Positions 42,882-55,906 of a stretch of DNA of 64,000 nucleotides are shown one piece after another (position 1 is the stretch's first letter; every line of letters begins with the position of its first letter). Source of the DNA: Bacteroides rodentium JCM 16496 (GTDB taxonomy: Bacteria > Bacteroidota > Bacteroidia > Bacteroidales > Bacteroidaceae); the NCBI RefSeq assembly GCF_000614125.1, contig NZ_BAKJ01000013.1:34901-98900 (forward strand), read 5' to 3'. The translations under genes and the position numbers were made by a program. Below the pieces are notes generated by a model. It saw nothing but the letters and a program-made list of their open reading frames with translations. It had not been told where the DNA came from and did not search any database.

Positions 42882-42966
42882 TCCGTGTCTTCTCCGTACT
42901 TCTCCTACTTGCTCCGTACCTATAGACTACGGAGCAAGTACGGAGAAGGTACGGAGAAGACACGGA
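42882..42966. repeat. Long imperfect palindrome built of TCCGTAC units
   Basis: The arms TCCGTGTCTTCTCCGTAC... and ...GTACGGAGAAGACACGGA pair over about 38 bp with a two-base difference; the loop is near 42922. TCCGTAC recurs within each arm. It lies in the gene-free stretch 42765-43054 between divergent promoters; nothing else was seen there. Confidence 0.7.
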
Positions 42967-43054
42967 GGGCATGGAATTGATATGGAGGTGAGTTTTTCTT
43001 GGCCTGATTTCGAACTATTCGGCCTTTCTATGTGTAATTATTCATTCAAACCCT

Positions 43055-43062
43055 TAACTTTG
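43055..43062 (+). promoter_or_regulatory. -7 box TAACTTTG for the DMP19-like gene
   Basis: TAnnTTTG match 28 bases before the ATG at 43090. Confidence 0.55.
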
Positions 43063-43089
43063 CGGCATAAATAGATAAATATACAAATT

Positions 43090-43587
43090 ATGATAGAAGT
43101 GACAGATGCGGCACTGCGACAGGCTGCCGACGAAGGGATGGATGCATTTATCGGCGTATTTACCGATGTTTATAAGAAAGTAATTGATGAAGAACTTACC
43201 GCCAAAACGATGCCCCTGCTCTCCGGCGAGCAGCATTCTTTGTTGGCCTATCAGATATTCCGTGATGAAGTGATGGAAGGGGGCTTCTGCCAACTGATTC
43301 AAAATGGTTATGGCGGTTATATTTTCGACAATCCGTTTGCCAAAGTGATGCGTTTGTGGGGAGTGGGCGATTTGAGTAAGTTGGTTTATGCTGCCAAGAA
43401 AATATACGATAGCCATCGTGACGACTTGGAACGTGAACGCACAGACGAGGAGTTTATGGCAATGTACGAGCAATATGAGGCTTTCGATGAACTGGAAGAT
43501 GAATTTTTGGAAAAGGAGGAGGAATATACAGCTTTGGTTGCCGGCTATGTGGATGAACATTTGGAGCTGTTTGCCAAGATTGTGTAG
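43090..43587 (+). CDS. DMP19-like (DUF4375) protein
   Basis: 165 aa, acidic. LLSGEQHSLLAYQIFRDEVMEGGFCQLIQNGYGGYIFDNPF is the hallmark of the DMP19/DUF4375 family, followed by helices and a very acidic tail (DELEDEFLEKEEEYTAL). DMP19 of Neisseria is a DNA mimic; whether this protein acts likewise is not known. Cytoplasmic, single gene. Confidence 0.75.
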   Translation: MIEVTDAALRQAADEGMDAFIGVFTDVYKKVIDEELTAKTMPLLSGEQHSLLAYQIFRDEVMEGGFCQLIQNGYGGYIFDNPFAKVMRLWGVGDLSKLVYAAKKIYDSHRDDLERERTDEEFMAMYEQYEAFDELEDEFLEKEEEYTALVAGYVDEHLELFAKIV

Positions 43588-43710
43588 TGTGGATTAACTG
43601 ATATAAATGTTAAATATCACTGTGACATGCAGTATTTAGATTAATCTTTCATTTAATCTTAAAAACAATGAAAAAACGAGGAGAGTATTATATTACTCAA
43701 TTCTTTTATC

Positions 43711-43718
43711 TAAATTTG
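43711..43718 (+). promoter_or_regulatory. -7 box TAAATTTG for the NigD-like gene
   Basis: TAnnTTTG match; start near 43724 rules out the upstream ATG at 43668 and supports 43743. Confidence 0.55.
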
Positions 43719-43742
43719 CAAACTCTAATATTTATAGGAAAG

Positions 43743-44540
43743 ATGAAACAATTAAAATTCTTGATGGTTGCCTTGACATTGTTGATGGGCATTTCGTTTA
43801 CTTCGTGTCTGAATTCAGATGATGGAGAGTATGATGACATTTATGGTATGGTTTTAGTGAATAACTATATGGGATTCCTCTCTTTTGAAGATGCTGCAGG
43901 TAACACTTATCAACCGACACCTGCCTCTGTTAATCAATTTGAGGCAAATTACAGTTTGAAGATTTCTGATTCTCGAATGGGAATCATATTAGGAAAGAGC
44001 ATAGAACCTGAGACAAATGAAAAATCTAAAACTATCAACTTCACTTTGAAGAATTTTCAGCCTATTTCTTTTGCAAACGCTGTTGTTTCAATGACAGCAG
44101 AAAGTTTGGTTGTTGATGCACCGGAAACAGCACCGGTGATAACTTTGAAATTGGAAAATGGATCAGTTCAGCCATTTTTATATAATAAGGATATACTCGT
44201 AACTCCTATAGCTTGGAGATTACAAAATGACAACGATAAGTTTAAGATGCATAAATTAGCTTTGGCTTGTGTGCTGGACGAAATTAAAGCTGGGGCTAAA
44301 GACCTTGTTTTCTATCTGCGTCATGATAAAGGTGCTGATGATAAAACGGATGTTTATTATTCTAATTGGTATGGGTATGATATAAAAAATGCTTTAGAAA
44401 AATTTAAAGAAAAAGCAGGAAATCTTCCTACTCAGTTAGTTATTAAGTCTCATGAAAGTGGTAATAACAACAATACAGAAATACCGGAAAATTATACGGA
44501 ATATACTATAGAATACAAGATTGCATCTACTAATCAATAA
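43743..44540 (+). CDS. NigD-like lipoprotein
   Basis: 265 aa. The start at 43743 has a good TAGGAAAG ribosome site and gives a lipoprotein signal with FTSC lipobox near residue 22, then an acidic linker (LNSDDGEYDD). Two beta-rich domains follow, the second with YYSNWYGYDIKNALEKFKEKA near residue 210, as in NigD-like proteins of Bacteroides. Anchored in the envelope; function unknown. The frame upstream (from 43668) would span the promoter. Confidence 0.7.
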   Translation: MKQLKFLMVALTLLMGISFTSCLNSDDGEYDDIYGMVLVNNYMGFLSFEDAAGNTYQPTPASVNQFEANYSLKISDSRMGIILGKSIEPETNEKSKTINFTLKNFQPISFANAVVSMTAESLVVDAPETAPVITLKLENGSVQPFLYNKDILVTPIAWRLQNDNDKFKMHKLALACVLDEIKAGAKDLVFYLRHDKGADDKTDVYYSNWYGYDIKNALEKFKEKAGNLPTQLVIKSHESGNNNNTEIPENYTEYTIEYKIASTNQ

Positions 44541-44547
44541 ATTGATA

Positions 44548-45120
44548 TTGAATTACAAAGATTTATTTCATATAGCAATACTACTGATTTCCTCTCCGGC
44601 TCGTGCCTGGGAGGAAATTAGTTTAGAGGATAGACGAAAAGTATTTACTACTTTTGTCTATCCTATGATTGGTTTATGCGGGTTGTCCGTTTTCATCGGC
44701 TCTTTGATGAAGATGGGATGGGATGGGCCGCAAAGCTTTCAATATGCCATGACACAATGCTGTGCGGTGGCTGTATCCTTGTTTGGAGGATATTTTTTGG
44801 CAGCCTATCTCATCAATGGGTTGCGTGTCCGCATGTTTATGCTGGACAGTGATATTCCTTTGGCGCAACAGTTTGCAGGTTATGCACTGGTAGTGGTGTT
44901 CATGTTGCGGATTGTTATCGGCATATTGCCTGATTTCGGCATTATGGCTCTGTTGCTCCAATTCTATATCGTGTATGTGGTGTGGGAAGGAAGCAAAAAG
45001 GTGATGCAGATAGCGGAAAAAGACCGTTTGCGTTTCACCATTCTTTCTTCTATTTTGTTAATAGCTTGTCCGGTGGCCATCGAATGGATATTCAATAAGC
45101 TGACGGTAGTGCTAAACTGA
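44548..45120 (+). CDS. Yip1-domain membrane protein
   Basis: About 190 aa with five hydrophobic helices. [23 protein letters not shown] is the typical N-terminus of Bacteroides Yip1-like proteins, normally starting MNYKD; here the codon before Asn is TTG (44548), so a TTG start is proposed, with 44542 as alternative. It begins 7 bases after the NigD-like gene and 8 bases before smpB, so probably shares a transcript. Confidence 0.7.
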   Translation: MNYKDLFHIAILLISSPARAWEEISLEDRRKVFTTFVYPMIGLCGLSVFIGSLMKMGWDGPQSFQYAMTQCCAVAVSLFGGYFLAAYLINGLRVRMFMLDSDIPLAQQFAGYALVVVFMLRIVIGILPDFGIMALLLQFYIVYVVWEGSKKVMQIAEKDRLRFTILSSILLIACPVAIEWIFNKLTVVLN

Positions 45121-45128
45121 TAAATGTT

Positions 45129-45581
45129 ATGAAACAAGCTCCTGTAAATATAAAGAATAAGCGTGCTACGTTCGATTACGAACTGACGGACACCTATACG
45201 GCTGGCATTGTGCTTACGGGCACGGAAATCAAGTCCATCCGGTTGGGAAAAGCAAGCTTAGTCGATACGTTCTGTTACTTTGCCAACGGCGAATTGTGGG
45301 TGAAGAACATGCATGTGGCCGAATACTTCTATGGTTCGTACAACAATCACAATGCACGCAGGGAGCGCAAGCTTTTGTTGAATAAGAAGGAACTTGAAAA
45401 ACTGATGCGCGGCACGAAAGATCCGGGTTTCACCATTGTTCCCGTGCGCTTGTTTATTAATGAAAAAGGGCTGGCCAAACTTGTGGTGGCACTTGCCAAA
45501 GGTAAGAAGCAATATGATAAGCGCGAATCGCTGAAGGAAAAAGATGACAAACGCGATATGGCGCGTATGTTTAAAAGATAA
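45129..45581 (+). CDS. smpB: SsrA-binding protein SmpB
   Basis: 150 aa, usual length. [39 protein letters not shown] and [26 protein letters not shown] and the basic C-terminal tail ([21 protein letters not shown]) match SmpB. It delivers tmRNA to stalled ribosomes. No tmRNA gene was found in this window. metH starts one base after its stop. Confidence 0.95.
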   Translation: MKQAPVNIKNKRATFDYELTDTYTAGIVLTGTEIKSIRLGKASLVDTFCYFANGELWVKNMHVAEYFYGSYNNHNARRERKLLLNKKELEKLMRGTKDPGFTIVPVRLFINEKGLAKLVVALAKGKKQYDKRESLKEKDDKRDMARMFKR

Positions 45582-45582
45582 T

Positions 45583-48345
45583 ATGAGTAAACTTGGTAGT
45601 TTGGTGCGTGAGCGCATCCTTATTCTGGATGGTGCAATGGGCACCATGATACAGCAATACAACTTGACAGAGGAAGATTTTCGGGGTGAACGCTTCTCGC
45701 AGATTCCCGGACAGATGAAAGGTAACAATGACCTGCTTTGTCTGACACGCCCCGATGTGATACAAGACATTCACCGCAAGTATCTGGTGGCAGGTGCGGA
45801 TATTATCGAAACAAATACATTCAGTTCCACCCGCGTCAGTATGGCCGATTATCATGTGCAGGACTATGTGCGTGAGATGAATCTTGCCGCAGTGCGCCTG
45901 GCACGCGAAGTGGCGGATGAGTTTACTTCTCTTACTCCCGACAAACCCCGTTTTGTGGCAGGCTCCGTAGGACCGACGAACAAGACCTGCTCCATGAGTC
46001 CCGATGTGAACAATCCGGCCTTTCGTGCCTTGAGCTACGATGAACTGGCCGATGCCTACCGTGAGCAGATGGAAGCATTGCTTGAAGGTGGTGTGGATGC
46101 TTTGCTGATAGAAACCATTTTTGATACGCTGAATGCCAAGGCTGCTATTTTTGCTGCCGGGCAGGCGATGGAAACTGCAGGAGTTCATGTACCCTTGATG
46201 CTCTCTGTGACTGTTTCTGATATTGGAGGGCGTACTCTGTCGGGACAAACTTTGGATGCTTTTCTCGCCTCCGTGCAGCATGCCGATATTTTTTCCGTTG
46301 GGCTGAACTGCTCCTTTGGCGCCCGCCAGCTGAAACCTTTCCTGGAGCAGCTTGCTGCCCGTGCACCTTATTATATCAGCGCTTATCCCAACGCCGGACT
46401 GCCCAACAGCCTGGGCACATACGACCAGACCCCTGCCGATATGGCACATGAAGTAAAAGAGTATATCCATGAGGGATTGGTGAATATTATCGGTGGCTGT
46501 TGCGGAACGACAGATGCTACATTGCCGAGTACTCCTCGCTGATTGCCGGTGCAACGCCCCATCAGCCGGCTCCCAGACCGGAAAATCTTTGGCTCTCCGG
46601 GCTTGAACTTCTGGAAGTGAAGCCGGAAAATAACTTCGTGAATGTGGGTGAACGCTGCAATGTTGCGGGTTCGCGCAAATTCTTGCGTCTGATTAATGAA
46701 AAGAAATATGACGAGGCGCTCAGCATTGCCCGCCAGCAGGTGGAGGACGGTGCGCAGGTCATCGATATAAATATGGACGACGGACTGCTGGATGCTCAAG
46801 CGGAGATGACGACTTTCCTCCATCTGATAGCTTCGGAACCGGAGATTGCCCGTGTTCCCGTCATGATAGACTCCTCTAAGTGGGAAGTGATTGTGGCCGG
46901 ATTGAAATGCCTGCAAGGCAAGTCCATCGTCAACTCCATCTCCTTGAAGGAGGGGGAAGATAAATTCCTGGAGCATGCGCGTATCATCAAGCAATATGGT
47001 GCGGCAGCCGTGGTGATGGCTTTTGATGAAAAAGGGCAGGCAGACACGTACGAACGTAAGATTGAGGTCTGCGAACGGGCATACCGTCTTTTGGTGGACA
47101 AGATAGGTTTCAATCCCCATGATATAATTTTCGACCCGAATGTACTTGCCGTGGCAACCGGTATGGACGAGCACAACAATTATGCTGTAGACTTTATCCG
47201 TGCCACCGGATGGATACGCAAGAATCTGCGGTGCGCATGTCAGTGGAGGAGTGAGTAACCTTTCCTTCTCTTTCCGCGGCAATAATTACATTCGCGAGGC
47301 GATGCATGCCGTATTCCTTTACTATGCCATCCGCGAGGGCATGGATATGGGTATCGTCAATCCGGCTGCCTCCGTTCTTTACACCGATATTCCCGCTGAT
47401 ATATTGGAGCGCATAGAGGATGTGGTCTTGAACCGTCGTCCCGATGCTGCTGAGCGCCTGATAGAAACTGCCGAACGCTTGAAAGCGGAAGCAGAGGCGG
47501 CAAAAACTTCTGGAGGAGAGCGGCAGGCTGCCGCCCATTCCCAACTTGCCTGGAGAGAGGGGACTCCTGTGGAAGAGCGGTTGAAGTACGCCTTGACAAA
47601 GGGTATCGGCGATTATCTGGAAGAAGACCTTGCCGAAGCGTTGAAGCTGTATCCCAAAGCTGTTTCTATCATTGAAGGTCCGTTGATGGCAGGCATGAAT
47701 CATGTCGGCGACTTGTTTGGGGCAGGCAAGATGTTCCTGCCGCAAGTAGTGAAGACGGCGCGCACCATGAAGAGGGCGGTTGCCATCCTCCAGCCCGTAA
47801 TCGAGTCGGAGAAAGAAGAAGGTGCGACTGCTGCCGGGAAGGTACTACTGGCTACGGTGAAAGGTGATGTGCACGACATTGGCAAAAATATAGTCTCGGT
47901 AGTAATGGCCTGCAACGGGTACGATATAGTGGACCTTGGCGTCATGGTGCCTGCCGAAACCATTGTACAGCATGCCATAGAGGAAAAGGTAGACATGATA
48001 GGATTGAGTGGCTTGATAACCCCTTCGCTGGATGAAATGGTGCATGTAGCCATTGAGCTGGAAAAGGCAGGTCTGGACGTTCCTCTGCTGATAGGTGGTG
48101 CCACAACTTCACCGCTTCACACTGCTCTAAAAATTGCTCCGGTCTATCATGCTCCCGTAATCCATCTGAAGGACGCTTCACAGAATGCTACAGTAGCAGC
48201 CAAGCTGATGAATCCTAAGACAAAGGAGGAGCTGGAAGAAGAACTGCATGAGAAGTATCGGCAGTTGTGCGAAAAGAGCCGGGGAACACAACTGCAAACA
48301 GTTTCTCTGGAAGAAGCGAGAAAGAATAAACTGAAACTGTTTTAG
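45583..48345 (+). CDS. metH: Cobalamin-dependent methionine synthase, frameshifted
   Basis: About 920 aa after repair. Domains in order: homocysteine methyltransferase ([21 protein letters not shown] and the zinc site GGCCGTTDA), pterin-binding ([28 protein letters not shown]), B12 cap and B12-binding ([13 protein letters not shown], DxHxxG). It ends after the B12 domain and lacks the C-terminal AdoMet reactivation domain of E. coli MetH. Frame breaks near 46520 (GCTAC[-]ATTGCC) and near 47229, where two bases are missing from what should read L-P-G-A-H-V-S. Makes methionine from homocysteine and 5-methyl-THF. Confidence 0.9.
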
Positions 48346-48361
48346 GGATTGGGGATTAGAG

Positions 48362-48453
48362 ATTAAGGATTAGGGATTAAGGATTAACGAATTGCGCATA
48401 ATATTAGGAATATATACCGCAGGAATGTTAATCCCTTATCCCTAATCCTTAAT
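48362..48453. terminator. Bidirectional terminator made of GGATTA repeats
   Basis: Tandem GGATTA/GGGATTAA units before it form arm one (48362-48387), paired almost fully with TTAATCCCTTATCCC... (48428-48453); T runs follow. It separates convergent metH and mltF and overlaps the mltF stop. Confidence 0.65.
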
Positions 48454-49872
48454 CCCTATTTTTTATCTTCTTCTTGTATTGCTCGAAGCGTGACGTAATA
48501 TCCCTTACGAAGTTATAAGTTTCGATGCCACGGAAATAACCGTTTTTGCAGACGGGGTCGGTGAAGTATTCCTCATTGCTTTTTAGCAGAATGAAGTTTT
48601 CTACATTATCACGCCAGACATACTTGTTTTTGCCGTATTTTTCGGCCAGTGCCATGGCATCCAGCACATGGCCGATTCCGGAATTATAAGATGCCAGCAC
48701 AAAGTTGATGCGTTCTTCCTGGGGTATCTTGGAAAAACTTCTGGCTGTGGCGCCTATGTATTTCACGGCAGCTTTATGCTCTCTTCAGGGTTCTGTTCCT
48801 TTCCTTCGGGTAACCCCATAGCCCTGGCTGTGGCGGGCATTAGTTGCATCAGTCCCCTGGCACCGGCCCAAGATACGGCAGTGGAGTCGAAGTTGGACTC
48901 AGTATACGCCAAAGACGCCAGCAGGCGCCAGTCCCAGTCTATTTCGGGAGCATATTTCTTGAACAAATCATCGTAATGGGAAATTTTTCCTTCGCGCAGG
49001 GAGAGGATAGGAGAGTGGGGAATGGCCTTGCCGATTTCAAAATATCGTTTCATACTTGCCGTATAGGCAGGTGAAGTCATATTCTCCTCATGCCATTTGT
49101 TGGCGGCGGCTGCCAGTTGCGGACAGTCTTTCCGGACTGCCCACGATGCACGCTGGTCAAAGCTGATGGAGAGTCCGATATTCAGGTTGGGGTAATAGGT
49201 GGTATTAAGCTGTGCCACATCATTGTCTGCTACGGTATAGGGTATTTTTCCTTGTGCCACTTGGGTGATGAGGTCTTCTGCACTGATACTGTCGTTGGTC
49301 ACTTTATGGATGTGGATACCTCCTCCGAGCTCTTCGTCCAGATTGACCAGCCGTTCATAATATTTTCCGGGCTTCACATATACATCTTTCCCGATGAGTT
49401 CCGTCACGTCTTTCAGTGGTTTGGTGCGTCCGCCGTTACGTTGCACGATGACTTGGTGTGTGATGACCTCCTCACCGCAATAAATCAGGCTGTCTTTCCA
49501 TTCTTTAGTGATAGGCAGGTTGTAGGCAATGAGGTCTCCCTTGCCTGCCAATAACTTCTCTATGAGTTCGTGCACATTCCGGGCTACCTCTATTCTCAGC
49601 TTTACTCCCAGGCTCTTGGCAAACTGTTCGCTTAGCTCATACTGGAATCCCATGTCCTGGCCACGGTAGATGAAGTAGGAAGTGGAGCTGTACAGTGTCA
49701 ATACAACCAGTTCTCCGCTATCCTTTATCTGTTGCAGGTCATCTGCTTCTTTATTTTCAGCACGGTGATTTCCCTGGCATCCTGCCATGCAACAAAGCAA
49801 CAGTAAGACAATTGATAATGGATAATGGAAAATGGAGAATTTATGCTTGGCGAGAGAAAACAGACTGTTCAT
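48449..49872 (-). CDS. MltF-like lytic transglycosylase, frameshifted
   Basis: About 474 aa after repair. Lipoprotein signal (LLLCCMAGC), a periplasmic solute-binding-type domain (LVVLTLYSSTSYFIYRGQDMGFQYELSEQFAKSLG, about residues 50-290) and an SLT domain: LASLAYTESNFDSTAVSWAG (catalytic Glu) and GLMQLMPATARAMGL. The frame breaks at about 48771 (AAG[G]CTGCC); a second frame from there carries the rest of the SLT domain to 48449. The first residues (HKFSIFHYPLSIV) are encoded by an intergenic repeat type. Cuts peptidoglycan. Confidence 0.82.
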
Positions 49873-49934
49873 ATTTTATTGATTTAGTGCATTCTTTAAT
49901 CCTTTATTATCAACTCCCCATTATCAATTTTCCA

Positions 49935-50546
49935 TCAACTCCCCAAGTGCTTCTTGATATACATGGTCAATATATCAATGGCCACCTGGTTGTTTCCTCC
50001 TTCCGGCACGATGAGGTCGGCGTATCGCTTGCACGGTTCTATGAATTGCTGGTGCATGGGTTTTAGTATGCGGGTATAACGTTCCATGACGGCTTCGGCG
50101 GTACGCCCGCGTTCCACCACGTCACGTTGGATTACACGGATCAGGCGTTCGTCGGGGTCAGCGTCTACAAATATCTTGAGGTCCATCATGCTTCGCAGTT
50201 TCTTGTCGCACAAGGCAAGGATACCTTCTATGATGATGACTTCCCGGGGTTCGATATGGATGGTTTCGGGCTGGCGTGTACACGTCAGGTATGAGTAGGT
50301 GGGCTGTTCTATGCTTTTTCCTTCGCGCAGCATGGCGACATGTCTGGAAAGAAGGCTCCACTCAAAGGCGTCGGGGTGGTCGAAGTTGATGTTCTGCCGT
50401 TCTTCCACGGGCACATGGCTGCTGTCCTTGTAGTAAGAGTCTTGTGGCAATAATACCACTTCACCAGCCGGTAGGCTTTCGATAATTTTACGTACGACGG
50501 TGGTCTTTCCCGAGCCGGTTCCACCTGCAATTCCTATTATTAACAT
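49935..50546 (-). CDS. udk: Uridine kinase
   Basis: 203 aa, usual length. P-loop IIGIAGGTGSGKTTV at the N-terminus, then LLPQDSYYKD, NFDHPDAFEW, VIIIEGILAL and RDVVERGRTAEAV, all typical of Udk. Phosphorylates uridine and cytidine in pyrimidine salvage. Confidence 0.93.
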   Translation of the reverse strand: MLIIGIAGGTGSGKTTVVRKIIESLPAGEVVLLPQDSYYKDSSHVPVEERQNINFDHPDAFEWSLLSRHVAMLREGKSIEQPTYSYLTCTRQPETIHIEPREVIIIEGILALCDKKLRSMMDLKIFVDADPDERLIRVIQRDVVERGRTAEAVMERYTRILKPMHQQFIEPCKRYADLIVPEGGNNQVAIDILTMYIKKHLGS

Positions 50547-50577
50547 CCGTTTAAGTGTATATTTGAAACAAAACCAG

Positions 50578-50585
50578 TATTTTTG
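50578..50585 (+). promoter_or_regulatory. -7 box TATTTTTG for the Dabb-protein gene
   Basis: TAnnTTTG match about 64 bases before the start at 50649. Confidence 0.45.
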
Positions 50586-50648
50586 CAGTTGTTAAAACAG
50601 CCGCTTAGGCTGACAAATATAGTGATAAATCATTTAAATGGCAAAGTT

Positions 50649-50957
50649 ATGGTAAAGCACATTGTATTATTTAAGTTAAAAGATGAGGCACCGGCTGACG
50701 AAAAGTTGGCTGCAATGAACAATTTCAAGGCAGCTATCGAAGCGCTCCCGGCTAAAATATCCGTTATCCGCAAGATTGAAGTCGGATTGAATATCAATCC
50801 TGCCGAGGCTTGGAGTATCGCTCTTTACAGTGAGTTCGATACGCTGGATGATGTGAAATACTATGCTGCCCATCCCGACCATGTGGCTGCCGGCAAGCTT
50901 ATCGCTGCTGTGAAAGAGAGCCGTGCCTGCGTGGACTACGAGATAATTGAAAATTAA
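50649..50957 (+). CDS. Dabb (stress-responsive alpha/beta barrel) protein
   Basis: 102 aa from MVKHIVLFKLKDEAPADEKL; the frame extends upstream to 50583 but only this start fits the family. FKAAIEALPAKI, VIRKIEVGLNI and YYAAHPDHVAAGKLI are the usual ferredoxin-like Dabb segments. Forms dimers in the family; catalytic role unknown. Confidence 0.8.
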   Translation: MVKHIVLFKLKDEAPADEKLAAMNNFKAAIEALPAKISVIRKIEVGLNINPAEAWSIALYSEFDTLDDVKYYAAHPDHVAAGKLIAAVKESRACVDYEIIEN

Positions 50958-50981
50958 AAATAAAAAATTAAATCAGAGAAC

Positions 50982-53733
<2,752 letters not shown>

Positions 53734-53929
53734 ATCACCCCAAATAAATAATCTATGAAACGCTTATAAGGGTGTTTTTTTCATGCTACAAATATATATG
53801 ATGCCATACATATATGGCAACTTTGAATTGTTTTTTGTATCTAGGTTTCTGTTTTTTAAGTATCATTGAAAAATCGGAAATGTGCAGACAAGATTTGTAG
53901 TATTACAGAATTGTTACAGAATTTATCCT

Positions 53930-53937
53930 TACCTTTG
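53930..53937 (+). promoter_or_regulatory. -7 box TACCTTTG for the DUF2490 gene
   Basis: TAnnTTTG match 22 bases before the ATG at 53959. Confidence 0.55.
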
Positions 53938-53958
53938 ACACTTTAACGGAATAAGCGT

Positions 53959-54621
53959 ATGATAAGGAATATAGCTTCATGCACGAAAGTACTTGTTTTG
54001 CCGGTGGTTCTATGGGTTGTTTCGTCTTTTTCCCTGCGGGCGCAGGAGAAGGATTTTGCTACTTGGGCAAATGCCGGTTTCGAATATAAGTTGAAACCGG
54101 CATTTACTGTTTCCGGTGCTTTGGAGTGGCGTACGAAAGATGATTTTGGGAAAACAGACCGATGGGGACTGAAGGTGGGAGGAAGCTACAAGCCGCTGTC
54201 CTTCTTGAAGCTCGGGGCAGGATATGAGACACATTATCGCAACCGGGGGACGGATGGCTGGAAGTTCCGGCATCGCTACCGTGTAGACGGAACCTTGTCT
54301 GCCTGTGTACAAAGGGTGAAATTGTCCTTACGTGAGCGCTTTCAGCATACGTTCGATGGACATACGGACGAGTTGCGCTTGCGTTCACGCGCAAAGGTGG
54401 CATATGACATTCCGAAGTGCAAGGTGGAGCCTTATGCATCGGTCGAGATGTATAATGGCTTGAATAGGGCAGAGCATTTCGGAGTAAAGCGGATGCGCTA
54501 TCGCGGGGGCATTACGTTGCCCTTGTCCGAGCGCTGGGAGGCAGATATCTTCTATTGCAGGCAGTGGGAGAAGGATAAGCGGAAGGATATAGTAGGGGTG
54601 GAGTGTGTTTATAGCTTCTGA
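53959..54621 (+). CDS. DUF2490 outer membrane protein
   Basis: 220 aa. Signal peptide (to SLRAQ, near residue 29), then amphipathic beta strands: FATWANAGFEYKLKPAFTVS, SFLKLGAGYETHYRNRG, WKFRHRYRVDGTL, ending with an aromatic residue (VYSF) as in outer membrane barrels. Function unknown. Confidence 0.75.
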   Translation: MIRNIASCTKVLVLPVVLWVVSSFSLRAQEKDFATWANAGFEYKLKPAFTVSGALEWRTKDDFGKTDRWGLKVGGSYKPLSFLKLGAGYETHYRNRGTDGWKFRHRYRVDGTLSACVQRVKLSLRERFQHTFDGHTDELRLRSRAKVAYDIPKCKVEPYASVEMYNGLNRAEHFGVKRMRYRGGITLPLSERWEADIFYCRQWEKDKRKDIVGVECVYSF

Positions 54622-54642
54622 GAGGGATTAAAGCCGTTTTCT

Positions 54643-55728
54643 CTACTTTTTATTTTTCCGGTGTTCCTTTTTCAGAAAAAAGTTGAATCCGGCATATATT
54701 TGGAGGGTGCCGAACCCGTTGTTTAGGGAGAAACTGTTTTTGTAGTAGTCGTATGTCCGTCCTACGAATGAGGTGCCCACGAAGTATTTGCTGTTGTTGT
54801 ATACCACGCCTGCACGCAGAATGAAGTCGATATTGAAGTTCTTGTACCAGTCGTCCGCTTCCCGCTCTTCTGTCTTCTCTATACGTGATGTCTTGTAGGC
54901 GACAGCCGGATTGAACGACAGGCATGCGAGGCAGTTGCGGGCAAACACCCAATTGTAGGCATAGCCGGCGTTGAGGCTGATGTTCGTGTATTTGATATGT
55001 TTCACCTTCATACCCGGGTTCATGGTTTCCTGAATGATTTCGGGTAGCTTGGTATAGTCGAAGTTCAGATTGTGGGTGGATACGGAGAATCCTGCAATGA
55101 AAGAACCTGCATTGCGGCGCTGGTTGGTGGACTGGCTGAAGGCGGCCGGATAGGAGAAACGTCGGTTGTTGAAAATGTAATACAGATTCAATCCCTTCAT
55201 CTTTACTTTCAATCCGTTGAAGTCTTCGGAATAATTGGAGGGAATCTCGTCGGAAAAGCCGGATACCTTGTGTATCTTATAGTCGTTTCCGGTGCTGCGA
55301 TAGAAAATGTCCACTCCCAGTTTGGAACTGTAAAGACTGAGGTCAAACTCCGTACCGCGCTTTTTCTTGCTTTTCTTTCCGTAGAGCCAGTCCGTATCGA
55401 CAGCCCATCCCAGGAATATCCAACGCCATCCGAAGTAAGCGCCTATCTTGTTGTGAGGGTTGGGCGAGAAACGGAGCCGCTGGTCGTCATTGCCCACGGA
55501 GTAATATTCGTAATTGGTGAAATGGTCGAGCATCAGGGCGTAATTGTATCGGTTGGGACTGATATAGGTAGTGTCGAAGTCGCTGAAGTTGAGGAATTTC
55601 TTCAATGCTTTTCCGAAGGTGTTTTTATGTACGATGCTGTCGCATGTGACAGAACCGTTCTCCTTGTTTTGCGCAAACAATGAGAATGTAAATAATATCC
55701 ATAAGCAGAAAAAGGCCCCTCTTTGCAT
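54643..55728 (-). CDS. DUF4421 outer membrane protein
   Basis: 361 aa from MQRGAFFCLWILFTFSLFAQ. An ATG at 55746 is in frame, but the -7 box at 55752-55759 puts transcription start at about that codon, so 55728 is preferred. FDTTYISPNRYNYALMLDHF, KIGAYFGWRWIFLGWAVDT and LGVDIFYRSTGNDYKI are typical. It is a barrel-like protein with many aromatic strands; function unknown. Confidence 0.78.
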   Translation of the reverse strand: MQRGAFFCLWILFTFSLFAQNKENGSVTCDSIVHKNTFGKALKKFLNFSDFDTTYISPNRYNYALMLDHFTNYEYYSVGNDDQRLRFSPNPHNKIGAYFGWRWIFLGWAVDTDWLYGKKSKKKRGTEFDLSLYSSKLGVDIFYRSTGNDYKIHKVSGFSDEIPSNYSEDFNGLKVKMKGLNLYYIFNNRRFSYPAAFSQSTNQRRNAGSFIAGFSVSTHNLNFDYTKLPEIIQETMNPGMKVKHIKYTNISLNAGYAYNWVFARNCLACLSFNPAVAYKTSRIEKTEEREADDWYKNFNIDFILRAGVVYNNSKYFVGTSFVGRTYDYYKNSFSLNNGFGTLQIYAGFNFFLKKEHRKNKK

Positions 55729-55751
55729 CTTGTTGTTCTCTCTCATTTATA

Positions 55752-55759
55752 CAAAGCTA
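55752..55759 (-). promoter_or_regulatory. -7 box TAGCTTTG for the DUF4421 gene
   Basis: TAnnTTTG match on the minus strand; decides the start codon of the gene. Confidence 0.5.
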
Positions 55760-55906
55760 AATAAAATAACCGGTTTTGAACAGTATCCCGCTAATTTTTT
55801 CTCTGAAAAAGGCATCAATAATTTGTAGTTCTCAATCGGAATGACTAATATTGAACGTTTTATTGAGAGAATTTATGAATAAGAATCAGATAAAGAAGAA
55901 TACGAT

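Noticed and set aside
43668..43742. Upstream extension of the NigD-like protein
   Set aside because: It would contain the promoter box at 43711 and delay the lipoprotein signal by 25 residues.
46383..47282. 299-codon minus-strand frame opposite metH
   Set aside because: Shadow frame; metH domains are read without gap on the plus strand apart from lost bases.
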